From assembly GCF_001658025.2 (NCBI RefSeq), contig NZ_CP014007.2, positions 3,782,001-3,846,000 of the forward strand: a stretch of DNA of 64,000 bases, in the 5' to 3' direction. Every line of letters begins with the position of its first letter. Position 1 is the first letter of the stretch. The notes under the pieces were generated by a model. That model was not told the origin of the DNA and ran no database searches. It saw nothing but the letters and a program-made list of their open reading frames with translations. A program made the position numbers and the translations under genes. Shown here piece after piece: positions 1 through 9,845 of the stretch. This DNA comes from Kosakonia oryzae. GTDB lineage: Bacteria > Pseudomonadota > Gammaproteobacteria > Enterobacterales > Enterobacteriaceae.

Positions 1-1602
1 ACCGCCAAAATGCCAGGTGTTCAGCGGTACGCCCGCTTCTTTGTGCATTTGCTGGATTTCGCCAATCACCTTATCGACGAAATTGCGCGACGAATCGAGG
101 CAAGGGTTCAGATAGCCAGTACGGTTATAGAACTGTACCCCGGTGGTATTAGAGGTGTCCGTCGGATCAAGCAAACGGTACTGATTCGCCTCTTTCTCTT
201 TACCCTCTTTCATCAGGCGGTCATAGCGTGCTTCCATTGAGATCACGGCTGCACGGGCGTGCGCCGGCATATCAATTTCCGGGATCACTTCAATCTGTCG
301 CGCTTTCGCGTACTTCAGTATGTCGATGTAATCGGTACGGCTGAAGTGGCCGCTGCCATTGTTGTTGCTGTCCGGGCCGGAACCCAGTTGCGGCAGCAGG
401 CAGGTTTTCTCGCTCAGATCGTGGCAACGTTTACTGCCGATGTCGGTCAGCTCAGGCAGACCGGGGATCTCAATACGCCAGCCTTCATCATCAGTAAGGT
501 GAAAGTGGAATTTGTTCAGCTTATAAGCTGACATCTGATCCAGCAGGCGCAGTACGGCATCTTTGCTGTGGAAGTTACGTCCCACATCAAGCTGAATACC
601 GCGATAATCAAAGCGCGGTGCGTCTTTTGCTTCAAGCCGTGCAATTTTCTGCTCGCCGCTGGAAGGGATCAGCGACAGCAAAGATTGCAGGCCGTAGAAC
701 ACGCCAGCCTGATCAAAGCCAGTGATTACCGCCTCATTTGCCCCAATATGCAACTGATAGGCACCCGATATGGCTTCATCACCCGCAAAAGCCTTCACTG
801 CGATCTCTGTACGGATGGGATAACTGCCCTCTTTGACGCCCAGCAGCGCGAAGCGCGACTTCACGGCTTCCTGCGCATCCGCACCCAGCGCAGAGAGATC
901 GAGCTTCACGCCTTTGCTCAGATCCACATCCTGACCGGAGATTTTTACCTCCTGCGGCGTGGGGACAATTTGGCCGCGCAACGTGGAGAGGTTCAGCGCT
1001 TTTACGTCGCTATTTTTCTCAAAGCGTGCTTCAGCGGTCATCAGGATGTTTTTATCATCCGGCGTACGTTTCCACTGGCCGTCGAGCGGCGTAACAAACT
1101 GGAACAGATCTTCGGTATCGGTATTGGCAATCACTTTTGCCGTTGCCCCTTCGGCCGTCACATACCAGCGAGGCAGCACATCGGTGACGAACAATTGCCA
1201 GTACTCATTAACAATCGGAATTTCCACCGCCTGCTTTGCCGGGAAGCCGGTAAATTTGTCCGTTGGCTCCAGCTTGTGCAGATCGCCCATGATATGGGTG
1301 ACCTTGAACTGATCATTTGCCACCTCCAGAATCGGACGGATGCTGTGGAAGTAAATCGTCCAATCCTTGTCGGTTACAGCCTCACCCTTGTTGGTCAGCG
1401 TGATCACCGCTTTATTGCAGGAAGCCCAGTCGGCACCAAGCTTCGCACAATCAATGCCGTTCTGTGCGGCAAAGTTATCTTTCACCGCGTAGTTAAGATG
1501 AAACTGGCTGATGGCGTCGACAGTGCTCTGGTTTGCCAGTACGGGGCTGCTTAATACCCCGAAGATTGCGCTGGCTAAGATGCTTAAATGTACTGATTTC
1601 AT
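1..1602 (-). CDS. chb: N,N'-diacetylchitobiase (GH20 beta-N-acetylhexosaminidase), C-terminus beyond window
   Basis: Secreted or periplasmic glycosidase that would split chitobiose and short chito-oligosaccharides into GlcNAc. The 534 visible codons start at ATG 1602 with a signal peptide ending in a PVLA/NQS cleavage region. A chitobiase-type N-terminal carbohydrate-binding domain follows (about residues 30-180), then the GH20 barrel with the HFHLTDDEGWR motif near residue 365. The frame reaches base 1 inside HFGG, immediately before the expected catalytic Asp-Glu pair, so the active site and C-terminus lie outside the window. The start is 44 nt after the chiP stop, so it is probably co-transcribed with the chitoporin. 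E. coli K-12 lacks this gene here; Serratia-type chitin loci have it. Family assignment is firm; exact substrate is inferred. Confidence 0.9.
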   Translation of the reverse strand, partial: MKSVHLSILASAIFGVLSSPVLANQSTVDAISQFHLNYAVKDNFAAQNGIDCAKLGADWASCNKAVITLTNKGEAVTDKDWTIYFHSIRPILEVANDQFKVTHIMGDLHKLEPTDKFTGFPAKQAVEIPIVNEYWQLFVTDVLPRWYVTAEGATAKVIANTDTEDLFQFVTPLDGQWKRTPDDKNILMTAEARFEKNSDVKALNLSTLRGQIVPTPQEVKISGQDVDLSKGVKLDLSALGADAQEAVKSRFALLGVKEGSYPIRTEIAVKAFAGDEAISGAYQLHIGANEAVITGFDQAGVFYGLQSLLSLIPSSGEQKIARLEAKDAPRFDYRGIQLDVGRNFHSKDAVLRLLDQMSAYKLNKFHFHLTDDEGWRIEIPGLPELTDIGSKRCHDLSEKTCLLPQLGSGPDSNNNGSGHFSRTDYIDILKYAKARQIEVIPEIDMPAHARAAVISMEARYDRLMKEGKEKEANQYRLLDPTDTSNTTGVQFYNRTGYLNPCLDSSRNFVDKVIGEIQQMHKEAGVPLNTWHFGG

Positions 1603-1646
1603 TACTTATTCCTTGTATTTCAGCCGGGCATAACCCGGCAAACGCA

Positions 1647-3044
1647 TCAGAAGATAGTGAACGGTGCAATAACCATAAATTTCACGTCGCGCTCATCCTG
1701 GAAGATATTGCCGTAGCCGCCGCCGAAGCTCGGAATGTCAGAATGGTTGTCATATTGGGTAAAGTGCAACTTGAACATCGTGCCTTTGGCGCGACCATCC
1801 TGAACGGTATAGATCGCATCCAGGCTGTAAGCGGATTCTTTCAGGCGGTAGTTTGGATCGTAATACGCATCCGGTGTTGCCATATCAGCCGGCTTCGCGT
1901 CCCACGCATAGGCGTAAGATGCGCCGACCGTAAAGCCTGGCAAGTTCCAGTTCTTCAGGTCATACATCGCGCCGAAGAAGAGAGCTTTTTCACCGTTGGC
2001 ATTAAAGTCAGAGCGGTTATCCCACCAGATATCGAGGCGCCCGTTGGATGACGCATAAGTTGGCGTCATACGTTGCAGGAAGTATCCTTGCTGGCCGTCA
2101 GCTTTGACCCAGGTACCTTCAAGACGCAAATCAACCTGACCAATTTTGTAGCCAAAGGTCAACGCCTGCAGCCATGCAGTGCCGTCGTAAATATCGTTCA
2201 CGCCGCCATTGCTGACTTTGTCGCGGGTTCCATAGAACTGGTAGCTGGTGCTGAGCGGGCTGCCTGCCACATCAAATTTGTAGCTGGCTTTAGCGAAGTA
2301 TTGATCGACATAGCCTTCCGCCTGGCCAAATGCAGCCTCCAGCACCAGGTCGTTTTTGAAGTCATATTTCGCGCCGAGCGAGTGCAGATAGTCGACTTTG
2401 GTTTTTCTGTCATTCTGATAAAACTTATCCATCTCGATATGCCACGGCGCCTTGTATTCATTGGTCCACATATACGAGAAGCTCAGCGCACCTGCATTGC
2501 CGTAATCAAAATTCGCCCCGGCTTCCGCCCCCTGGTAGGTGCCCGGCATAAAGCTCCAGTGCGGCGCTAACAGCGTTTGCCCGGTTGGCTGAATGTAACC
2601 CGCGCGCGCCCAGACCGGGCCATATTTAAATTTCGCGGCGGCTTTATACAGGCTGATCCCGCTTTTATCTCCTGACCAGTCTTCTTTGTAAGCTTTGTTA
2701 CTGGAGGAAAATGCAATTTCGTTCGGATGCGCGCTATCGCCATTTTCTGCCATTTCAATCGCGGTAAAAGCCGAAATATCCAGACCGAACATATCAGCGA
2801 CATAACCCGACTGGAAATCCAGATTGGCGTTCCAGGTCGAGTGCGAAAGGTTCGTTTTGTATTTATTTTCCAGAACATCTTTGCGGTCACGTTCACGCTG
2901 CCAGTAATAAATACCGCCCGTGAGCGTGGAATCATCGATAAAACCTGCTGCATGAGCCTGTGGAGATACAACCCAGCCCGACATTGCTGTGACGCTGGCA
3001 ATAGCCAGTGCCAGTGCACTACGTTTACCACTAAACATACGCAT
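1647..3044 (-). CDS. chiP: Chitoporin ChiP (YbfM), outer-membrane chito-oligosaccharide channel
   Basis: OprD-type 16-strand beta-barrel that lets chitobiose and larger chito-oligosaccharides cross the outer membrane. The product is 465 aa, close to the 468 aa of E. coli ChiP, and near-identical to it along its length ([15 protein letters not shown] after the signal peptide; terminal Phe typical of outer-membrane proteins). The open frame extends 43 codons further upstream, but ATG 3044 is chosen because AGAAGGA lies 7 nt before it and the protein then begins with a normal signal peptide ([17 protein letters not shown]). The ribosome-binding region is where the sRNA ChiX represses chiP in E. 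coli; pairing here was not modelled. The companion lipoprotein gene chiQ is absent between chiP and the chitobiase gene. Confidence 0.95.
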   Translation of the reverse strand: MRMFSGKRSALALAIASVTAMSGWVVSPQAHAAGFIDDSTLTGGIYYWQRERDRKDVLENKYKTNLSHSTWNANLDFQSGYVADMFGLDISAFTAIEMAENGDSAHPNEIAFSSSNKAYKEDWSGDKSGISLYKAAAKFKYGPVWARAGYIQPTGQTLLAPHWSFMPGTYQGAEAGANFDYGNAGALSFSYMWTNEYKAPWHIEMDKFYQNDRKTKVDYLHSLGAKYDFKNDLVLEAAFGQAEGYVDQYFAKASYKFDVAGSPLSTSYQFYGTRDKVSNGGVNDIYDGTAWLQALTFGYKIGQVDLRLEGTWVKADGQQGYFLQRMTPTYASSNGRLDIWWDNRSDFNANGEKALFFGAMYDLKNWNLPGFTVGASYAYAWDAKPADMATPDAYYDPNYRLKESAYSLDAIYTVQDGRAKGTMFKLHFTQYDNHSDIPSFGGGYGNIFQDERDVKFMVIAPFTIF

Positions 3045-3149
3045 GAGTGATTCCTTCTGGACGCATATAAACCGCCGCAACGGCGAGAAAAAAAGCAAAA
3101 AGTTTAGGTAGTTATGAAATACCCCCGAAGTAACTGCCGACTTAAGACT

Positions 3150-3170
3150 ATTTTTCGCGACGCGAATTAT
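3150..3170. promoter_or_regulatory. Candidate NagC operator, chiP-proximal
   Basis: Near-perfect palindrome TTCGCGACGCGAA (3154-3166) flanked by A/T, 110 nt upstream of the chiP start. It matches the AT-arm/CG-centre pattern of NagC boxes and is nearly the same as a second copy at 3390-3402. NagC repression of chiP is established in E. coli; binding here is inferred. This site lies in the 445-nt chiP-glnS interval (3045-3489), which also holds the CRP candidate, the second NagC box and the glnS terminator, and no gene. Confidence 0.65.
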
Positions 3171-3198
3171 CAATGCTTTTTAGTGAGCAAAATGCAGG

Positions 3199-3220
3199 AT
3201 TATGATGAAGTGCACATAAT
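3199..3220. promoter_or_regulatory. Candidate CRP site upstream of chiP
   Basis: A 22-bp imperfect palindrome with ATTATG/CATAAT ends. On the minus strand it contains TGTGC-N6-TCATA, 4 of 5 matches in each half to the CRP core TGTGA-N6-TCACA. It lies between the two candidate NagC boxes, where an activator site for chiP would be expected. Confidence 0.4.
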
Positions 3221-3385
3221 TGGTAGTGTTTTGAAACAAATTACATAGATCGGTTAAATGAATAATTTAAACGCAATTAACCAGCATATAATGCTCATTG
3301 GTAGCGATTACATATTACATTTAGCTAAGATTATCGATATGTGATCTTTTAAGGTGGGATAAGTAGACATCAATAAGAGACGACA

Positions 3386-3406
3386 TTAATTCGCGTCGCG
3401 AATGCA
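3386..3406. promoter_or_regulatory. Candidate NagC operator, chiP-distal
   Basis: Palindrome TTCGCGTCGCGAA (3390-3402) with AT-rich flanks. It differs from the chiP-proximal box only at the central base and its centre is 236 bp away. Paired NagC boxes usually act by DNA looping, so the two sites could repress chiP cooperatively. The site is also just beyond the glnS terminator. Confidence 0.6.
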
Positions 3407-3430
3407 TTGTGAGGTAATGGCCTAATGGAT

Positions 3431-3463
3431 AAACAAAAAAAACGCCGCAGTTCGCGGCGTTTT
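3431..3463 (-). terminator. Rho-independent terminator of glnS
   Basis: Stem AACGCCGC/GCGGCGTT (3441-3462) with a 5-6 nt loop, followed on the minus strand by a run of T interrupted once by G. It lies 27 nt after the glnS stop. Confidence 0.9.
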
Positions 3464-3489
3464 AAGCTGATTGTCCGTAGTTGACTTAA

Positions 3490-5157
3490 TCAGTCACCTA
3501 TTTTTGCCCAGGTATCGCGCAGCCCAACGGTGCGGTTGAAGACAGCTTTGGTAGCGCTTGCATAACGGCTGTCGAGGCAGAAATAACCTTCGCGCTCAAA
3601 CTGATACGCTTTACCCGGCTGCGCCTCTTTCAGAGAGGGTTCAGCATAGCCCTGCTTGATCACCAGCGATTCCGGATTGATGGTGGCAAGGAAATCGTCC
3701 GCTGCTCCCGGGTTCGGTACACTGAACAGGCGATCATAAAGACGGATTTCTACCGGCAACGCATGCTGCGCGCTTACCCAGTGGATCACACCTTTCACCT
3801 TACGACCATCAGCCGGATCTTTGCTCAACGTGTCCGCATCATAAGAGCAGAAAATGGTAGTGATATTGCCTTCGTCATCTTTCTCCACGCGTTCAGCTTT
3901 AATCACATACGCGTTGCGCAGGCGCACTTCTTTGCCCAACACCAAACGTTTGTATTGCTTATTCGCTTCCTCACGGAAATCAGCGCGATCGATCCAGATC
4001 TCGCCGCTAAACGGCACTTCACGCGTGCCCATCTCCGGTTTATTCGGATGGTTAGGCATGGTGACGATTTCGCTGCTGCCCTGCGGATAGTTTTCGATAA
4101 CCAGTTTCACCGGATCGATAACAGCCATTGCACGCGGCGCATTCTCGTTAAGATCTTCACGGATGCAAGATTCCAGCGAAGCCATTTCGATAGTGTTGTC
4201 CTGCTTGGTCACGCCAATGCGTTTACAGAATTCACGGATGGAAGCGGCAGTATAACCACGGCGGCGCAGACCGGAGATGGTCGGCATACGCGGGTCATCC
4301 CAGCCTTCCACATGCTTCTCGGTGACCAACTGGTTCAGCTTGCGCTTCGACATCACGGTGTATTCCAGATTCAGACGCGAAAACTCGTACTGGCGCGGAT
4401 GAACCGGAATGGTGATGTTATCCAGCACCCAGTCGTAAAGACGACGGTTGTCCTGGAATTCCAGCGTACACAGGGAGTGCGTAATGCCTTCCAGCGCATC
4501 GCTAATGCAGTGGGTAAAGTCGTACATCGGGTAGATGCACCACTTGTTGCCGGTCTGATGGTGTTCTGCAAATTTAATGCGATACAACACCGGATCGCGC
4601 ATCACGATAAACGGCGATGCCATATCGATCTTCGCACGCAGGCATGCTTTACCTTCCTCAAAGCCGCCGGAACGCATTTTCTCAAACAGCGCCAGGTTCT
4701 CTTCTACGCTGCGATCGCGGAACGGGCTGTTTTTACCTGGCTGAGTCAGCGTACCGCGATATTCACGGATTTCATCAGCAGAAAGCTCGTCAACATAGGC
4801 CAGACCTTTGTTGATCAGTTCGATCGCATACTGGTACAGCTTGTCGAAGTAATCCGAGGAGTAGCAGATGTCGCCAGACCAGTGAAAGCCCAACCATTGC
4901 ACATCGTTTTTGATCGATTCAACGTATTCGATGTCTTCTTTCGCCGGGTTGGTATCATCAAAACGCAGATTGCACTGGCCCTGGTAATCTTGTGCGATGC
5001 CGAAGTTCAGGCAGATAGATTTCGCATGGCCGATGTGCAGGTAGCCATTCGGCTCCGGCGGAAAACGGGTGTGGATGGTAGTGTGCTTACCACTGGCCAG
5101 ATCTTCATCAATGATCTGGCGAATAAAGTTAGTCGGGCGGGCTTCTGCCTCACTCAT
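3490..5157 (-). CDS. glnS: Glutaminyl-tRNA synthetase
   Basis: Class I aminoacyl-tRNA synthetase charging tRNA-Gln in the cytoplasm. The frame is open for 624 codons, but ATG 5157 gives [16 protein letters not shown] and 555 aa, the E. coli length and N-terminus. The HIGH signature is in [13 protein letters not shown] (about residue 40) and the KMSKS equivalent in VMSKRKL (about residue 268). The beta-barrel anticodon-binding domains fill the C-terminal third. Four tRNA-Gln genes, its substrates, lie about 9 kb away in this window. The long plus-strand open frame across the gene (3763-5178) is an antisense shadow. Confidence 0.98.
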   Translation of the reverse strand: MSEAEARPTNFIRQIIDEDLASGKHTTIHTRFPPEPNGYLHIGHAKSICLNFGIAQDYQGQCNLRFDDTNPAKEDIEYVESIKNDVQWLGFHWSGDICYSSDYFDKLYQYAIELINKGLAYVDELSADEIREYRGTLTQPGKNSPFRDRSVEENLALFEKMRSGGFEEGKACLRAKIDMASPFIVMRDPVLYRIKFAEHHQTGNKWCIYPMYDFTHCISDALEGITHSLCTLEFQDNRRLYDWVLDNITIPVHPRQYEFSRLNLEYTVMSKRKLNQLVTEKHVEGWDDPRMPTISGLRRRGYTAASIREFCKRIGVTKQDNTIEMASLESCIREDLNENAPRAMAVIDPVKLVIENYPQGSSEIVTMPNHPNKPEMGTREVPFSGEIWIDRADFREEANKQYKRLVLGKEVRLRNAYVIKAERVEKDDEGNITTIFCSYDADTLSKDPADGRKVKGVIHWVSAQHALPVEIRLYDRLFSVPNPGAADDFLATINPESLVIKQGYAEPSLKEAQPGKAYQFEREGYFCLDSRYASATKAVFNRTVGLRDTWAKIGD

Positions 5158-5390
5158 CACGGGTTCCTCAAGGCGTAAACAACGTATAACGGCATATGAT
5201 CTAATAACAGGGCGCAGGAAACAACCTTTACTTATACAAATCAGCGTTGCCCGCTGGAAAGGTAATCGGCTACGGCTTGTGCTCGTGGGTAGTCTCTCTG
5301 CAACCGTGGCAAACAGTGAGAAAAGCGCATCCGTTTCATCGTATCCCCTGTAATAAAGCGGCAACAGTATGGCATTGATTAAATGCGGAG

Positions 5391-5425
5391 CAAAAAAAAG
5401 CGGCGGAGGTTCTCCCCCGCCGCTT
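5391..5425 (-). terminator. Rho-independent terminator of nagE
   Basis: GC-rich stem AAGCGGCGG/CCGCCGCTT (5398-5425) followed on the minus strand by eight T residues, 27 nt beyond the nagE stop. Confidence 0.9.
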
Positions 5426-5452
5426 AAGGCATTAATGCTTACTCAGGAGCGA

Positions 5453-7474
5453 CTACTTGCCTTTAATCTCATACAGCGGCGTCTGACCGGCAACAAGCTG
5501 GCCCTGCGCCTTGATAACCAGACCGCTAAAGTCATCAATATTGCTGACAACTACCGGGCTAATCATTGAGCGGGCATTAGCATTGAGGTACGCCAGATCC
5601 ATTTCCAGTATCGGCTGGCCTGCCACAACTTCGGCACCTTCTTCCACCAGTCGCGTAAAGCCCTGGCCGCCCAACGCTACGGTATCGATGCCCATATGCA
5701 CAACGATTTCAGCGCCTTTTTCGGTTTCCAGGCAGAATGCGTGGTTGGTATTGAAGATTTTAACGATGGTGCCCGCTGCCGGAGAAACCACAATGCTTTC
5801 GGTCGGTTTCACCGCCACGCCGTCGCCAACAGCCTTGCTGGCGAAAGCTTCATCAGGCACTTGCTCCAGCGCAACCAGTTCACCCGTTACCGGCGATACC
5901 AGTTCAGCAATCACAGTTGCGTTCGGTACAGCCTGAGGCTTAACACTCGCCACTGGCGCAGCGGCCGGCGCTGCATTACCTGCTGCCGGAACATGACCGG
6001 TGGTCTTCATCGCATTGGCGATTTTTTCCGCCACAAAACCAACGATAATCTGCACGCTGGTTTTGTTCAGACGGATAACGCCGGTTGCGCCCAGGCGTTT
6101 AGCCAGCACATCGTTCACCAGTGCAGAATCTTTCACGTTCAGACGCAAACGGGTGATACAAGCATCAATGCCGGTCAGGTTATCAGTACCGCCAACTGCG
6201 GCAATATACTGACGCGCCAACCCACTCACATCCTGCTCGCTGTCCGCGCTTACGTTTACATCCTGACCATCAGCTTCGTCACCGGCAACAGCCAGCTCAC
6301 GACCCGGCGTCAGCAGGTTGAATTTGGTGATCGTGAAGCGGAAGATCACGTAGTAGATAACGAAGAATACCAGCCCTTGCGGGATCAGCATCCACCACTG
6401 GGTTGCCAGCGGGTTGCGCGAAGAGAGCACCAAATCCACCAGACCCGCACTAAAGCCAAAACCGGCAATCCAGTGCATGCTCGCGGCGATGAAAACAGAG
6501 ATCCCCGTCAGGATTGAATGGATGACATATAATACCGGCGCCACGAACATGAAAGAGAATTCCAGCGGTTCAGTAATACCGGTAAAGAACGCGGCGAACG
6601 CGCCAGCCATCATGATACCCAGCACTTTGGCTTTGTTTTCCGGACGTGCGCAGTGATAAATCGCCAGCGCCGCACCCGGCAGACCGAACATCATGATCGG
6701 GAAGAAGCCCGCCTGGTAACGACCAGTGATGCCGACAACCGCTTTACCGGCTTCGATAGATTGTGCGCCGCCAAGGAAGTTAGGAATGTCATTGATGCCA
6801 GCAACATCGAACCAGAACACGGAGTTCAGCGCGTGATGCAGACCAACCGGGATCAGCAGACGGTTAAAGAAGGCGTAGACACCCGCACCGATTGAACCCA
6901 TTTTCTGGATATGCTCACCAAAACCAACCAGACCGCTAAACACAACCGGCCAGATAAACATCATGATGAAAGCGACCACGATCATCACGAATGATGTGAG
7001 GATCGGCACCAGACGGCGGCCGCTGAAGAAGGAGAGCGCTTTCGGCAATTCGACATTGCTGAAGCGATTGTAAAGTTCGGCGGCAATAATCCCGACCAGA
7101 ATACCAATAAACTGGTTTTTGATTTTGCCGAATGCAGCAGGAACCTGATCCGCAGGAATCTTCTGGATCATGGCAACCGCAGCAGGTGAACACAACGTGG
7201 TCAATACCAGGAAGCCAACAAAGCCGGCAAGCGCAGCTGCGCCATCTTTATCTTTGGACATACCGTAAGCGACACCCACCGCGAACAGCACGCCCATGTT
7301 ATCGATAATGGCAGAGCCGGACTGGATGAAAAACGCCGCCAGAGCGTTTTGTCCACCCCAGCCAACCGGGTCAATCCAGTAGCCGACACCCATCAGTATC
7401 GCCGCCGCAGGCAGAGTGGCGACAGGCACCATCAGCGCACGGCCAATCTTTTGTAAATAACCTAGAATACTCAC
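5453..7474 (-). CDS. nagE: PTS N-acetylglucosamine transporter subunit EIICBA
   Basis: Inner-membrane permease that imports and phosphorylates GlcNAc to GlcNAc-6-P. Domain order in the 673-aa product: membrane EIIC (1 to about 390), EIIB (about 415-490) with phospho-Cys439 in IDACITRLRL, an Ala/Pro/Val linker, and EIIA (about 520-673) with phospho-His593 in VVHMGIDTV. It starts with GTG at 7474, preceded by a strong AGGGGG box. It is somewhat longer than E. coli NagE (648 aa), mainly in the interdomain linkers. It diverges from nagBACD across a shared control region, the standard arrangement for coordinated NagC/CRP control. Confidence 0.97.
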   Translation of the reverse strand: MSILGYLQKIGRALMVPVATLPAAAILMGVGYWIDPVGWGGQNALAAFFIQSGSAIIDNMGVLFAVGVAYGMSKDKDGAAALAGFVGFLVLTTLCSPAAVAMIQKIPADQVPAAFGKIKNQFIGILVGIIAAELYNRFSNVELPKALSFFSGRRLVPILTSFVMIVVAFIMMFIWPVVFSGLVGFGEHIQKMGSIGAGVYAFFNRLLIPVGLHHALNSVFWFDVAGINDIPNFLGGAQSIEAGKAVVGITGRYQAGFFPIMMFGLPGAALAIYHCARPENKAKVLGIMMAGAFAAFFTGITEPLEFSFMFVAPVLYVIHSILTGISVFIAASMHWIAGFGFSAGLVDLVLSSRNPLATQWWMLIPQGLVFFVIYYVIFRFTITKFNLLTPGRELAVAGDEADGQDVNVSADSEQDVSGLARQYIAAVGGTDNLTGIDACITRLRLNVKDSALVNDVLAKRLGATGVIRLNKTSVQIIVGFVAEKIANAMKTTGHVPAAGNAAPAAAPVASVKPQAVPNATVIAELVSPVTGELVALEQVPDEAFASKAVGDGVAVKPTESIVVSPAAGTIVKIFNTNHAFCLETEKGAEIVVHMGIDTVALGGQGFTRLVEEGAEVVAGQPILEMDLAYLNANARSMISPVVVSNIDDFSGLVIKAQGQLVAGQTPLYEIKGK

Positions 7475-7549
7475 TTTTATTCCCCCTATGAACCCATCGT
7501 GAGCTCACTGAAACAGTCGTTTTTTATTGTGTAACTAACCTGAAATCAC

Positions 7550-7595
7550 GGCTATTTATTCACTACCCTACAGGCTATTTTTTCACTACCTTGCA
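7550..7595. repeat. Two tandem 23-bp repeats in the nagE-nagB control region
   Basis: Unit 1 (7550-7572) and unit 2 (7573-7595) are adjacent direct repeats, identical at 20 of 23 positions; both contain GGCTATTT and TTCACTACC. They sit between the nagE start and the nagE-proximal NagC box, so within the nagE promoter or leader. The 350-nt interval 7475-7824 otherwise holds the NagC and CRP sites and no gene. Confidence 0.85.
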
Positions 7596-7609
7596 GAGTG
7601 TGTGAAAAA

Positions 7610-7630
7610 TTAATTCGCCTCGCAAATTAA
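7610..7630. promoter_or_regulatory. Candidate NagC operator, nagE side
   Basis: Near-palindrome with TTAATTCGC and GCAAATTAA arms around a CTC centre, close to the chiP boxes. Its centre is about 94 bp from a second box at 7704-7723. This matches the roughly 93-bp spacing of the two looping NagC boxes recalled for the E. coli nagE-nagB region. Confidence 0.75.
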
Positions 7631-7642
7631 AAGCATTTTTTT

Positions 7643-7658
7643 TGTGATAAAAGTCACT
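7643..7658. promoter_or_regulatory. Candidate CRP site between nagE and nagB
   Basis: TGTGA-N6-TCACT, one mismatch from the CRP core, located between the two NagC boxes as in E. coli. It would give cAMP-dependent activation of both divergent promoters. Confidence 0.75.
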
Positions 7659-7703
7659 AACTATCGTCAATAAGCCTCCCGACTGCTAGCAAACAAGCAA
7701 AAC

Positions 7704-7723
7704 TTATTTTATGATCAAAAATA
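7704..7723. promoter_or_regulatory. Candidate NagC operator, nagB side
   Basis: TTATTTT-N6-AAAAATA, the A/T-armed form of the NagC/Mlc box, about 100 bp upstream of the nagB start. It pairs with the box at 7610-7630 for likely loop-mediated repression lifted by GlcNAc-6-P. Confidence 0.65.
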
Positions 7724-7824
7724 TCAACGCGGACTGCTCCCGCTCTGTAACGAATTCAGGTTACGCTAAACACCGAGCCAGCAAGCATTCCGCCAACTTT
7801 ATTCATTTAACTTTGAGGTGAACA

Positions 7825-8625
7825 ATGAGACTGATTCCCCTGGCGACAGCTGAACAAGTCGGAAAATGGGCAGCCCGCCATATCGTAAATCGTATCAACG
7901 CATTCAAACCTACGGCAGATCGTCCGTTTATCCTTGGTCTGCCAACCGGTGGTACACCGCTCACCGCTTACAAAGCACTGGTTGAGATGCACAAAGCAGG
8001 CCAGGTTAGTTTCCAGCACGTTGTCACTTTCAACATGGACGAATATGTTGGTCTGCCGAAAGAGCATCCGGAAAGCTACCACAGCTTTATGCACCGCAAC
8101 TTCTTTGATCACGTTGATATCCCGGCAGAAAATATTAATCTGCTGGATGGCAATGCGCCTGATATTGACGCAGAATGCCGCCGCTATGAAGAAAAAATCC
8201 GTTCCTACGGCAAAATTCACCTGTTTATGGGTGGCGTAGGTAACGACGGGCACATTGCGTTTAACGAACCGGCTTCTTCTCTGGCTTCACGCACGCGCAT
8301 TAAAACCCTGACTCATGACACCCGCGTGGCGAACTCTCGCTTTTTTGACGGCGACGTGGATCAGGTGCCGAAGTACGCACTGACTGTCGGCGTGGGCACG
8401 TTGCTTGACGCAGAAGAAGTGATGATTCTGGTACTTGGCGGCGTGAAAGCGCAGGCTCTGCAGGCGGCAGTAGAAGGCAACGTAAACCATATGTGGACCA
8501 TTAGTTGTCTGCAGTTGCATCCGAAAGCAGTCATCGTCTGCGATGAACCGTCCACGATGGAGCTGAAAGTTAAAACGCTGAAATACTTCAACGAGTTAGA
8601 AGCGGAAAACATCAAAGGTCTGTAA
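7825..8625 (+). CDS. nagB: Glucosamine-6-phosphate deaminase
   Basis: Converts glucosamine-6-P to fructose-6-P and ammonia, the last step of GlcNAc/GlcN catabolism, in the cytoplasm. The 266 aa match the E. coli length. Hallmarks are the active-site Asp72 region [21 protein letters not shown] with catalytic Asp and His, and the phosphate-binding PTGGTPL loop near residue 40. An AGGTGA box precedes the ATG. It is the first gene of nagBACD and is controlled by the operators upstream. Confidence 0.98.
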   Translation: MRLIPLATAEQVGKWAARHIVNRINAFKPTADRPFILGLPTGGTPLTAYKALVEMHKAGQVSFQHVVTFNMDEYVGLPKEHPESYHSFMHRNFFDHVDIPAENINLLDGNAPDIDAECRRYEEKIRSYGKIHLFMGGVGNDGHIAFNEPASSLASRTRIKTLTHDTRVANSRFFDGDVDQVPKYALTVGVGTLLDAEEVMILVLGGVKAQALQAAVEGNVNHMWTISCLQLHPKAVIVCDEPSTMELKVKTLKYFNELEAENIKGL

Positions 8626-8633
8626 TTCAGTTT

Positions 8634-8662
8634 CCGCTCCGCAAGGGATGACTGCGGAGCGG
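8634..8662 (+). other. Intercistronic hairpin between nagB and nagA
   Basis: Ten-bp stem CCGCTCCGCA/TGCGGAGCGG with a 9-nt loop and no T-run. It is more likely an RNA-stabilising or processing structure within the nagBACD mRNA than a terminator. Confidence 0.6.
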
Positions 8663-8687
8663 TACATATTTGTAACCGGGGGTCGTT

Positions 8688-9836
8688 ATGTATGCTTTAA
8701 CCCATTGCCGAATCTACACCGGCCATGAAATTCTGGATAATCACGCGATTGTGATTGCCAATGGCCTGATTGAACGTCTTTGCCCACAGGACGAGTTGCC
8801 GACGGGAATCGAACAACGCTCGTTGAATGGCGCCATTCTGGCCCCCGGCTTTATCGACGTGCAGCTTAACGGCTGCGGCGGCGTGCAATTTAATGACACC
8901 GCAGAAGCGGTAAGCGTGAAAACGCTGGAGATCATGCAGCAGGCGAACGAAAGATCCGGTTGCACCAGCTACCTGCCGACACTGATCACCTCCAGTGACG
9001 AGTTAATGAAACAGGGCGTGCAAGTGATGCGCGATTACCTGGCGAAATACCCGAATCAGGCGCTCGGCCTTCATCTGGAAGGGCCGTGGTTGAATATCGT
9101 TAAAAAAGGCACCCATAACCCGGCGTTTGTGCGTAAACCGGAACCTGCGCTGGTCGATTTCCTGTGCCAGAACGCCGATGTCATCACCAAGGTAACGCTG
9201 GCACCGGAAATGGCAGGCGACGATGTCATTCGTCAACTGGCGGATGCAGGCATTGTGGTCTCCGCCGGGCACTCTAATGCCACGCTGAAAGAGGCGAAAG
9301 CCGGATTCCGCGCCGGGATCACTTTTGCGACGCACCTTTATAATGCCATGCCATACATCACCGGTCGTGAGCCTGGGCTGGCTGGCGCGGTACTCGATGA
9401 TGCGGATGTTTACTGTGGCGTTATTGCAGACGGGTTGCACGTTGATTACGTTAATATCCGTAACGCTAAGCGTCTGAAAGGTGACAAACTTTGCCTGGTA
9501 ACCGACGCGACCGCACCAGCGGGTGCAAATATTGATCAATTTATTTTTGCTGGCAAAACAATATACTACCGGAATGGGTTGTGTGTGGACGAAAACGGAA
9601 CGCTGAGCGGTTCCTCCCTGACAATGATTGAAGGGGTACGCAATCTGGTAGAGCATGTCGGCATCGCGCTGGACGAAGCGCTGCGTATGGCAACACTCTA
9701 CCCCGCTCGCGCCATTGGCGTTGACAACCGCTTAGGCAGCCTCGCCATCGGCAAAGTGGCGAACCTGACGGCGTTCACACGCGATTATAAAATCATCAAG
9801 ACCATCGTTAATGGCAACGAGGTCGTCACTGCATAA
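8688..9836 (+). CDS. nagA: N-acetylglucosamine-6-phosphate deacetylase
   Basis: Hydrolyses GlcNAc-6-P to glucosamine-6-P and acetate; its substrate is the NagC inducer. The product is 382 aa, the E. coli length. It shows the amidohydrolase fold, with [15 protein letters not shown] near residue 50, LHLEGPW with the metal-binding Glu near 130, SAGHSNA with a metal-binding His near 198, and the catalytic Asp in [10 protein letters not shown] near residue 273. It follows nagB by 62 nt and precedes nagC by 9 nt. Confidence 0.98.
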   Translation: MYALTHCRIYTGHEILDNHAIVIANGLIERLCPQDELPTGIEQRSLNGAILAPGFIDVQLNGCGGVQFNDTAEAVSVKTLEIMQQANERSGCTSYLPTLITSSDELMKQGVQVMRDYLAKYPNQALGLHLEGPWLNIVKKGTHNPAFVRKPEPALVDFLCQNADVITKVTLAPEMAGDDVIRQLADAGIVVSAGHSNATLKEAKAGFRAGITFATHLYNAMPYITGREPGLAGAVLDDADVYCGVIADGLHVDYVNIRNAKRLKGDKLCLVTDATAPAGANIDQFIFAGKTIYYRNGLCVDENGTLSGSSLTMIEGVRNLVEHVGIALDEALRMATLYPARAIGVDNRLGSLAIGKVANLTAFTRDYKIIKTIVNGNEVVTA

Positions 9837-9845
9837 AGAGAAAGT

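Noticed and set aside
568-1554. 328-codon plus-strand open frame
   Set aside because: Lies opposite the chitobiase gene, whose frame, signal peptide and GH20 motifs are convincing.
3763-5178. 471-codon plus-strand open frame across glnS
   Set aside because: Wholly antisense to a confirmed glnS frame; long antisense frames arise from GC-rich codon bias, and the product has no recognisable domain.
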